From Candidatus Sulfotelmatobacter sp. (GTDB lineage: Bacteria; Acidobacteriota; Terriglobia; Terriglobales; Acidobacteriaceae), in the NCBI GenBank assembly GCA_030045935.1, contig JASIEN010000114.1:1-6116 (forward strand): 6,116 nt of DNA, given 5' to 3'. The translations under genes were made by a program, and so were the position numbers. Positions 1 through 5,485 of the stretch are shown one piece after another. The notes beneath the pieces are model-generated. The model ran no database searches, was not told where the DNA came from, and was given only the letters and a program-made list of their open reading frames with translations. Positions within the stretch are counted from its first letter, which is position 1. Each line of letters begins with the position of its first letter.

Positions 1-791
1 ATGTTCATCTTCAGCATGATGCGGCCGTCTTGCGGCAGACGCTTTTCGCTGATGTCGAGCTTGGCCATAATTTTCAGGCGCGACGTGATGGCGTCTTTCA
101 GCTTCATGGGTGGAGACATGATCGACTGCAGTACGCCGTCTATGCGGAAGCGTACGCGAAATTCCTTTTCGTATGGCTCGATGTGAATGTCGCTGGCGCC
201 GCGTTTGACCGCATCGGTCAGCACAAGATTGACCAGCTTGACGACGGGAGCTTCGTCCGCAGCTTTTTCAAGCTGCGAGAGCTCCATCTCCTGCTCTTCG
301 GCTTGTACTTCGATGTCGCTCTCGTCAGACATCGACTGCATCACGGTTTCGAGATCTTCTTCTTTGGTGGCGCCGTACGCTTTGTCGATACCCGCGAGGA
401 TCGAGCTTTCCGAGGCCACAACCGGCTCGATGTTGAAACCGGTCATGAACTTTATGTCGTCCATCGCGAACACGTTGGTGGGATCGACCATGGCGATGGT
501 CAACGACGCCCCAACTCGGCTCAGCGGAAGGATCTGATAGCGTTTCGCGGTCTCGAACGGGATGAGTTTCACGACCGCCGGATCAATTTCAAAGTAGGAA
601 AGATTGATGGCGGGAACGCCGTACTGGCGGGAGAGAAAATTAGTGACGTCTTCGTCAGTAAGAAAGCCGAGCTTCACCAGGGCAGAGCCCAGGCGGCAAT
701 TCTGCTCCTTTTGCGCTTTCGTCGCTTGTTCCAACTGCTCTGGGGTAATGATCTTCTCTTTGACAAGAAGATCGCCCAGCCGTTGAGACAT
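1..791 (-). CDS. pilB: Type IV pilus assembly / type II secretion ATPase, N-terminal part (PilB/GspE family), 3' end outside window
   Basis: Hexameric AAA+-like motor family that powers pilin polymerisation at the inner-membrane base of type IV pili (PilB) or of type II secretion (GspE). 263 residues are visible of a usual ~560-570. Residues 4-27 and 33-56 are two 24-residue MshEN-type motifs (RLG...L..Q) separated by five residues (KEQNC), the arrangement of the c-di-GMP-binding domain of MshE. The domain continues to about residue 145. An acidic linker at ~150-185 is rich in E, D and M. The N2 domain of the ATPase core then starts, with SDIHIEPYE (200-208), RVRFRIDGVL (212-221) and RLPQDGR near the cut edge. 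Walker A, the Asp/His boxes and any Zn-binding Cys motif lie outside the window. The ATG at 789-791 is supported by an AGGAG seven bases upstream. PilB is preferred over GspE from the MshEN domain; a GspE/MshE-like paralogue is possible. Confidence 0.9.
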   Translation of the reverse strand, partial: MSQRLGDLLVKEKIITPEQLEQATKAQKEQNCRLGSALVKLGFLTDEDVTNFLSRQYGVPAINLSYFEIDPAVVKLIPFETAKRYQILPLSRVGASLTIAMVDPTNVFAMDDIKFMTGFNIEPVVASESSILAGIDKAYGATKEEDLETVMQSMSDESDIEVQAEEQEMELSQLEKAADEAPVVKLVNLVLTDAVKRGASDIHIEPYEKEFRVRFRIDGVLQSIMSPPMKLKDAITSRLKIMAKLDISEKRLPQDGRIMLKMN

Positions 792-798
792 GATCTAT

Positions 799-803
799 CT
801 CCT
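799..803 (-). promoter_or_regulatory. Ribosome binding site of the PilB-like gene
   Basis: AGGAG on the minus strand lies seven bases before the ATG at 789-791. It is a canonical Shine-Dalgarno match and fixes this start, with the protein opening MSQRLGDLL. Confidence 0.8.
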
Positions 804-884
804 AACCACGTAATGGAACCATCCGGCGATGCCAACCGGTATACACACAAATCACTAGCTTCGCTGGGGACAGAGCCCAAGTGC

Positions 885-907
885 TTTGTGGTGACACAAA
901 TTGTCAC
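885..907. promoter_or_regulatory. Two overlapping inverted repeats, possible operator
   Basis: TTTGTG (885-890) pairs with CACAAA (895-900) around GTGA. GTGACA (891-896) pairs with TGTCAC (902-907) around CAAAT. The two perfect six-base dyads share half-sites, so only one could form at a time as a hairpin, or they could be adjacent protein-binding sites. They lie ~95 bases upstream of the pilus ATPase start. No regulator is identified. Confidence 0.35.
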
Positions 908-1118
908 AGTAAGCCGATTACCGCACCAGTTACCGTGGTACTTGGACTGGCCGGCATCCTCGATGAAATGCGGAAGAGCCGATTGAACCCGCGCCGGATA
1001 AGCTTTTCCAAGATTTCCCGCGGGATCGCAGACCCAGGTACATGCACTTCGGTAAGCGCAGCGGGATATTCGGGGCTTGCGAATGCAGCAGGACGGGCGG
1101 GAGTACACTCGGTGAAAT

Positions 1119-1122
1119 AAGG
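1119..1122 (+). promoter_or_regulatory. Probable ribosome binding site deciding the glycosylase start
   Basis: AAGG lies nine bases before the TTG at 1132. The in-frame ATG at 1042 has no comparable site and would add 30 residues unlike the family. Confidence 0.4.
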
Positions 1123-1131
1123 ATTTTTAAT

Positions 1132-1902
1132 TTGCCAACGGAGCACAAAGAGCAGGAGATTCGTATCTATTACAACACCTTGTTTCGCGCGTGGGGACGA
1201 CAGCACTGGTGGCCGGCGCGGTCGCCCTTCGAGGTGGTTGTGGGCGCCTATCTGACGCAGAATACGGCGTGGACAAACGTGGAAAAAGCGATGGTGAACT
1301 TGCGCCAGACGCGGGTGCTCAGTGTGGCTGGAATACGGCGCATACCTCTGAGAACCTTACAACGCCTGATTCGGCCCGCGGGATATTTTCGGCAAAAAGC
1401 CAGACGTCTGAAGCTCTTCGTTAAGTTCCTCGATCATCGCTATGCGGGATCATTGGCCAGAATGTTTGCGCAGCCCACCACCGCACTACGCGAAGAGCTC
1501 CTGGCTTTGAATGGCATCGGTCCTGAGACTGCCGATTCCATTCTTCTTTACGCCGGAAATCATCCGGTGTTCGTGGTGGACGCATACACGCGGCGCGTTC
1601 TGGGCAGACACCAAATCCTTCCCGAAGATTCCTCTTATGAACAGGTTCGTGAACTGTTTGAAGGTGGGCTTGCGTCGGTGGCCGAGTCGGCGACTGACTT
1701 CCCACCACACGAGCAACGCCGGCAGACGACAGGTGGTTCGGCACATCCTCCTTCGACAATGAGCACAACTAAGCGCTCTTCGCTTGTCCAGGTCTATAAC
1801 GAGATGCATGGGTTGATCGTGGGAGTGGGGAAGAATTACTGCAGAAAATCACAGGCTCGATGTGACCAATGCCCTTTACGAGAGTTCTTGCCGAGCAGAT
1901 GA
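1132..1902 (+). CDS. HhH-GPD DNA glycosylase, MagIII / endonuclease III-like
   Basis: Predicted base-excision repair glycosylase of the helix-hairpin-helix GPD superfamily. With the TTG start the protein has 256 residues and opens LPTEHKEQEI. The HWWP motif (residues 25-28) sits close to the WWP of Helicobacter MagIII, a 3-methyladenine glycosylase. LTQNT follows, then the HhH segment LNGIGPETADSILLYAG and the strand VVDAYTRR with the conserved catalytic Asp. Where endonuclease III has its catalytic Lys in the HhH (GRKTA), this protein has Glu (GPETA), as I recall for MagIII. That favours a monofunctional glycosylase without AP-lyase activity. The C-terminus NYC-X6-C-X2-C resembles the [4Fe-4S] loop, but the fourth Cys expected after five residues is Leu. 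A low-complexity stretch at about residues 188-209 looks inserted relative to MagIII. The alternative start is ATG 1042 (286 residues). Substrate specificity is inferred, not shown. Confidence 0.8.
   Translation: MPTEHKEQEIRIYYNTLFRAWGRQHWWPARSPFEVVVGAYLTQNTAWTNVEKAMVNLRQTRVLSVAGIRRIPLRTLQRLIRPAGYFRQKARRLKLFVKFLDHRYAGSLARMFAQPTTALREELLALNGIGPETADSILLYAGNHPVFVVDAYTRRVLGRHQILPEDSSYEQVRELFEGGLASVAESATDFPPHEQRRQTTGGSAHPPSTMSTTKRSSLVQVYNEMHGLIVGVGKNYCRKSQARCDQCPLREFLPSR
1694..1760. repeat. Possible palindromic-repeat insertion within the glycosylase gene
   Basis: This stretch encodes about 22 low-complexity residues (P, H, Q, R, T, S, G) between the conserved FEGGL and YNEMHG segments. It carries complementary ends, CCACC (1702-1706) and GGTGG (1732-1736), around a central GCCGGC. 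The layout is like degenerate intergenic palindromic repeats that have entered a coding frame. No second copy lies in the window, so this is tentative. Confidence 0.25.
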
Positions 1903-1939
1903 ATAGTATGTAGGCGGGTGGAACAAATGGCTTTAAAAG

Positions 1940-1961
1940 GGCGCGGCTTTCCAGCCGCGCC
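1940..1961. repeat. Perfect 9-bp GC-rich hairpin downstream of the glycosylase
   Basis: GGCGCGGCT (1940-1948), loop TTCC, AGCCGCGCC (1953-1961): nine perfect pairs. It begins 37 bases after the glycosylase stop codon. No T-run follows on the plus strand, so it is not a standard terminator for that gene. Read on the minus strand it is followed by CTTTT, but no minus-strand gene arrives here. It is more likely part of a REP-like repeat, possibly with an mRNA 3'-end stabilising role. Confidence 0.6.
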
Positions 1962-1972
1962 GGCATAAGCAC

Positions 1973-2004
1973 CGACCAGCACGGGCTTCAGCCTCTGAGG
2001 GTCG
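1973..2004. repeat. Second, imperfect stem-loop (REP-like) before the xylanase gene
   Basis: Outer arms CGACC (1973-1977) and GGTCG (2000-2004) are complementary. Inside, GGGC (1983-1986) faces GCCT (1991-1994) around TTCA. Together with the hairpin at 1940-1961 it makes a two-palindrome block filling most of the gap between the glycosylase and the xylanase. The GGGCTTCAGCC core recalls repeats in acidobacterial intergenic regions (from memory). Transcripts of the xylanase starting upstream would carry it in the leader. Confidence 0.45.
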
Positions 2005-2039
2005 AACCTTTTGTTCAAGAAATGGCCTACGAGACCGGA

Positions 2040-3134
2040 ATGCGTCTGTCGAAGTGCATCAAGCGCCGCGCCCTCGTCCTTTTGGTGAGTTGCTCTGTCT
2101 GCGGAGCTCAATCCCTTCGCCAAGCCGCAGATCACGCTGGAGTCCTGATCGGGACGGCGGTCCGCCCCTCACAGCTTTCGGAAGCCAATTACGCGTCGAC
2201 GGTGGCGCGTGAGTACAACATGATCGAGGCTGAAGACGTCATGAAGTGGTGGGTGCTGCGCCCCGATGAAGCCAGCTTTGATTTTCGTCAGGGCGATGAA
2301 CTGGTTCGTTTTGCTCAATCTCATGGAATGAAAGTGCGCGGCCATTGCCTGGTGTGGGGCCGGTACAATCCGGACTGGCTGACGCAGGGCCATTTCACTA
2401 CCGAACAGCTCTCACGACTTCTGCATGAGCACATAACCAATGTGATGAAGCATTATTCAGGACAAGTTTTCGCGTGGGATGTGGTCAATGAGGCACTTGA
2501 CGAGAATGGTAATGTTCGCGATTCGATCTGGTACAACCAGCCCGGAATCGGAATGTCCAGCAAGGAAACCGCCTACATCGAGCAGGTCTTCCGGTGGGCA
2601 CACGAAGCCGATGCACATGCCCTGCTCTTTTACAACGAAGCGGAAGGCGAGGGCATGAATCGCAAATCAGATGCAGTTTACGCCATGGTTAAGGACTTCC
2701 GGCAGCGGCATGTGCCGATCGACGGAGTTGGGTTACAAATGCATGTTCCTGTCGAAATGGACATAGAGCGGATGGCCGCCCAACTTCAGGCCAACCTCAC
2801 CCGCCTCGCGTCACTTGGTATACAAGTTCACATTACCGAGCTCGATGTTTCAGCGCCGCTCAACGCAAAGGGCAATTCACGCTCAGAAGATCTCATGCGC
2901 CAGGCCGAGGTGTATCGCAGTGTCGTGCGCGCTTGTCTGGATAGTCTCGGGTGCACCGCCATTCAGACCTGGGGGTTTACCGACAAGTACTCCTGGATAG
3001 GATCACACTCCCATGGAGCGCGGGGCAATGCGTTGCCCTTTGATCGGGCTTACATGCCGAAAGCATCCTATCGTGCAATTTTGCAGGAGTTGTCCGCAGA
3101 TCGCCCCTCGCGCCAGCTCCACGCCTCGCCTTGA
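2040..3134 (+). CDS. Exported GH10 endo-1,4-beta-xylanase
   Basis: Glycoside hydrolase family 10 enzyme, predicted to cut internal beta-1,4-xylosyl bonds of xylan with retention of configuration. With this start the protein has 364 residues: a basic N-terminus (MRLSKCIKRR), a short hydrophobic core, then a single ~330-residue TIM-barrel catalytic domain with no carbohydrate-binding module. Motifs in order are EDVMKW (variant of ENxMKW), RGHCLVW (His102), WDVVNEAL with acid/base Glu151, PIDGVGLQMH, ITELDVS with nucleophile Glu267, and TWGFTDKYSW (Trp311). The final MPKASYRAIL matches the usual family end. The position normally His after HxLVW is Gly107. The signal may end at LVSC (Cys18, lipobox-like, lipoprotein) or at GA/Q a few residues later (signal peptidase I), so it is either membrane-anchored or periplasmic/secreted. 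ATG 2040 gives a proper signal peptide; ATG 2022 would prepend six residues (MAYETG). Palindromes precede the gene. Whether the neighbouring NtrYX controls it is unknown. Confidence 0.92.
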   Translation: MRLSKCIKRRALVLLVSCSVCGAQSLRQAADHAGVLIGTAVRPSQLSEANYASTVAREYNMIEAEDVMKWWVLRPDEASFDFRQGDELVRFAQSHGMKVRGHCLVWGRYNPDWLTQGHFTTEQLSRLLHEHITNVMKHYSGQVFAWDVVNEALDENGNVRDSIWYNQPGIGMSSKETAYIEQVFRWAHEADAHALLFYNEAEGEGMNRKSDAVYAMVKDFRQRHVPIDGVGLQMHVPVEMDIERMAAQLQANLTRLASLGIQVHITELDVSAPLNAKGNSRSEDLMRQAEVYRSVVRACLDSLGCTAIQTWGFTDKYSWIGSHSHGARGNALPFDRAYMPKASYRAILQELSADRPSRQLHASP

Positions 3135-3175
3135 TAGTTGTCGGCTTTATAGGCTCCCGTCATCTCCGATCCATC

Positions 3176-3181
3176 TATAAT
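3176..3181 (+). promoter_or_regulatory. Possible -10 element (TATAAT) for ntrY
   Basis: A perfect TATAAT lies 41 bases after the xylanase stop and 57 bases before the preferred GTG start of the kinase. No good -35 is seen 16-18 bases upstream and there is no extended -10 TG, so the call rests on the hexamer and its position. It would let ntrYX be transcribed independently of the xylanase. Confidence 0.35.
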
Positions 3182-3238
3182 AAATTTTCGTTCCGCTGCC
3201 GGGTTCGACTGATCGCGGCGGGGGCGCTGAGTTCGCGT

Positions 3239-5485
3239 GTGTCGCAAAACGTTCCAACCCGTACTGCAAGAACACCGAATCGAAGGCAGGTAATCATCCT
3301 GTTGGCGATTTCGGTGTTTCTGCTACTCGCTGTTTTGGTATCGCAATCCGCCTTTGAACTCACTCAGGTGCGAGCGGGTAACAACCAGCAGGCTGTTGTT
3401 TTCACTGCGCTTCTGCTGCTGATTTCACTGCTTTGCGCTGCGCTGATATTTGTTCTGCTTCGGAATTTACTGAAGCTGGCAGCTGAACGCCGCCTGGGCG
3501 TGTTGGGCTCAAAATTCCGCACGCGCATGGTCGTGGGAGCGTTGCTGCTATCGTTCTTGCCGGTTATCGCGATGTACTGGTTCGCCTACGGGCTGATGAA
3601 TCGCTCAATCGACAAGTGGTTTTCCACTCCCGTGGAAGAAGTTAGCGCCGACACACATGCCATGGCCTCGCTTCTGTCCAACTATGCGGCGCAAAACGCG
3701 AGCGCCGAGGCCATGGCAATTGCCGCCAGTCCCGAGACGCAGCACAGTTTCTCAGGACATGGTTTTTCGGCCGTCATGAGCGAGTTTCAAAGGCATGAGC
3801 TTACTTTGCAGGGCGGATTTGCTTTGGCTGTGCAGGGCGGCAATGCAGAAGCCAGTTTCAATGCTCCCGAACAATGGTCGCAGTTGAAAGCCAAATTACC
3901 GTTGCTGCAAGCGGCGGGAGGCGAACCTGCGCTCTTTACCCTGAATCAGACTCAATACAGTCTGGGCAGCGCGGCAGTGGGAACCGACGGACTGATTCTG
4001 GTCGCGATCCCGATCCCGCGGAAGTTCTCCGAGACAATCCAGCACGTGGTATCCAGCCAGCAAAGGTACATCGAACTGGCGCATGAGCGCAGACAGGTGC
4101 GTCGCACCTATATGAACCTGCTGCTGTTGATCACCCTGACGGTCTTGTTCGTGACTACCTGGCTGGCCTTGTTCTTGTCAAAGCTGGTAACCCGTCCCCT
4201 GGCTGCCTTGGCAGAGGCCACGCAGGAAATTTCACGTGGACGTCTGGATTACCGCATAGAAGTCAGTGCGGCGGATGAGATCGGTGACCTCGTCCGTTCC
4301 TTCAACAGGATGGCAGAGGAACTCGAGGCTGGGCGGCGCCAGATCGAGGCTTCCAGCCGGGACGCCCGCAGCGCTAATGCCGAACTCGATGAGCGGCGGC
4401 GGCAAATGGAAACCATCCTCGAAAGCATTCCCACGGGCGTGCTTTCTCTCGACGCATCCAGGCGCGTGACTCACGCAAATCAGGCTCTGCTGCGCATGTT
4501 CAATCCCGATGGTCTCCCCGGCCACGAGCACACGCTGGTGGGGGCTGCGCTGGCAGACATTTTCCCCGTGGAAGTCCTGCAGGACCTGGAACCACTCCTG
4601 CGGCGGGCGGATCGCATGGGAATGACCGCCAGCCAAATGGAGCTTCCTCTGCAACGTACATCATTGAATGCAGCGGTTACCGTGTCCGCTCTGCGTCATG
4701 AATATCAGCAATCAGGGTACGTGATCGTCTTCGAAGACCTTTCCGATTTGCTTAAGGCACAAAAGCAAGCCGCATGGCGCGAAGTAGCACGCAGAGTCGC
4801 TCATGAGATCAAGAACCCCCTGACTCCGATTGCCCTTTCGGCGGAGCGCATCCAACGGCACCTGGAGCGCGGCCCAGTTTCCGACAAAGCCTCGTGGGAT
4901 ATCATTCGCAGCTGTGCCGCGACAATTGCCGGCGCAGCTGAAACCGTGCGCCGGCTGGTGGATGATTTCTCTACGCTGGCACGGTTCCCGGCTTCCAATC
5001 CGCAACCAGCCGACATCAATGAAGTCATCGAAAGCGCGCTTTCTATGTTCAATGGGCGGCTGGATGGAATCCGCCTGCACAAACACCTGGCTCCGCGCTT
5101 GCCCAGCGTGATGGCGGATACCGAAGCCATCAAACGGGCGGTCGCTAATCTAGTCGATAACGCAGCCGAAGCCATGCAGGATTCCGTGGTGCGTGAGATT
5201 CAGATTTCTACTTCCCTAGTGGCCAGTCGGGACGCCGTCGAGATAATTGTCGCTGACAGTGGCCACGGTGTAACGCGCGAGCTGAAGGAAAAATTGTTTC
5301 TTCCATACTTTTCCACGCGCAGGCGAGGCACCGGGTTGGGATTGGCGATTGTGAGCCGCGTTGTGGAAGAACATCATGGATCTATTCGCGTAGAAGAAAA
5401 CCAGCCGGTAGGAGCGCGTTTCATCGTGGAGTTACCGCTGGCTTCCGATGGCGTGCCAGCCAGCACAACATCTCAGCATGCCTAA
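3239..5485 (+). CDS. ntrY: NtrY-type membrane sensor histidine kinase
   Basis: Sensor kinase of the NtrYX two-component system, which in other bacteria links nitrogen, redox or envelope status to sigma-54-dependent genes. With a GTG start it has 748 residues, normal for NtrY. Order: transmembrane segments at ~18-38, ~53-74 and ~97-118; an extracytoplasmic domain to ~290; a fourth transmembrane segment at ~293-314; HAMP (~313-370, with RPL and DEIGDL); a helical linker; PAS (~390-505); and the DHp domain with H box HEIKNPLTPI, phospho-accepting His522. The ATPase domain has the N box NLVDNAAEA (637-645), G1 box DSGHG (673-677) and G2 box GTGLGLAIV (~698-706). All catalytic boxes are intact. 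An in-frame TTG at 3131, overlapping the xylanase stop, would add 36 residues before the first membrane segment; I prefer GTG 3239 because TATAAT lies between and the extra sequence has no family character. The ligand is unknown. Confidence 0.9.
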   Translation: MSQNVPTRTARTPNRRQVIILLAISVFLLLAVLVSQSAFELTQVRAGNNQQAVVFTALLLLISLLCAALIFVLLRNLLKLAAERRLGVLGSKFRTRMVVGALLLSFLPVIAMYWFAYGLMNRSIDKWFSTPVEEVSADTHAMASLLSNYAAQNASAEAMAIAASPETQHSFSGHGFSAVMSEFQRHELTLQGGFALAVQGGNAEASFNAPEQWSQLKAKLPLLQAAGGEPALFTLNQTQYSLGSAAVGTDGLILVAIPIPRKFSETIQHVVSSQQRYIELAHERRQVRRTYMNLLLLITLTVLFVTTWLALFLSKLVTRPLAALAEATQEISRGRLDYRIEVSAADEIGDLVRSFNRMAEELEAGRRQIEASSRDARSANAELDERRRQMETILESIPTGVLSLDASRRVTHANQALLRMFNPDGLPGHEHTLVGAALADIFPVEVLQDLEPLLRRADRMGMTASQMELPLQRTSLNAAVTVSALRHEYQQSGYVIVFEDLSDLLKAQKQAAWREVARRVAHEIKNPLTPIALSAERIQRHLERGPVSDKASWDIIRSCAATIAGAAETVRRLVDDFSTLARFPASNPQPADINEVIESALSMFNGRLDGIRLHKHLAPRLPSVMADTEAIKRAVANLVDNAAEAMQDSVVREIQISTSLVASRDAVEIIVADSGHGVTRELKEKLFLPYFSTRRRGTGLGLAIVSRVVEEHHGSIRVEENQPVGARFIVELPLASDGVPASTTSQHA

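Larger units (their letters stand above)
792..1131. other. Divergent intergenic region, no supported gene
   Basis: About 340 bases lie between the minus-strand pilus ATPase and the plus-strand glycosylase. Open frames exist on both strands (plus 881-1120; minus 904-1206 and 674-1108), but none resembles a protein family I recognise. The minus ones run into the flanking genes and the plus one has no good ribosome site. The region must hold the promoter for the pilus ATPase, yet I found no convincing -35/-10 pair or sigma-54 -24/-12 element. It contains overlapping inverted repeats at 885-907, and further right a TTACCG direct repeat (918-923 and 930-935) running into the near-palindrome TACCGTGGTA (931-940). 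Confidence 0.6.

Noticed and set aside
30..986. Long plus-strand open frame of 318 codons
   Set aside because: It is the exact antisense of the codons of the pilus ATPase, whose protein has clear family motifs. The frame is a shadow created by GC-rich codon use.
792..1000. Sigma-54 -24/-12 promoter for the pilus ATPase
   Set aside because: I looked on the minus strand for TGGCAC-N5-TTGC and found no acceptable match.
674..1108. Minus-strand frame of 144 codons overlapping the 5' end of the pilus ATPase
   Set aside because: It overlaps the real gene in another frame for over 100 bases, is rich in Cys, Trp and Arg in an unstructured way, and resembles no family.
881..1120. Plus-strand 79-codon frame ending just before the glycosylase
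   Set aside because: No recognisable family, no ribosome site, and mixed third-position use. It could be a relic, but nothing positive supports it.
1042..1131. Extended N-terminus of the glycosylase from ATG 1042
   Set aside because: The 30 extra residues are Gly/Arg/Ser/Cys-rich and unlike the family. The TTG at 1132 has an AAGG site and places the WWP motif at about the MagIII position.
904..1206. Minus-strand open frame with a VVIDTNLLLF stretch resembling the start of a PIN-domain toxin
   Set aside because: That stretch is antisense to the glycosylase IRIYYNTLF segment. The rest has none of the further conserved acidic residues of PIN domains, and there is no antitoxin partner.
4232..4654. 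Minus-strand open frame inside ntrY
   Set aside because: Antisense shadow of the HAMP-PAS region of the kinase.
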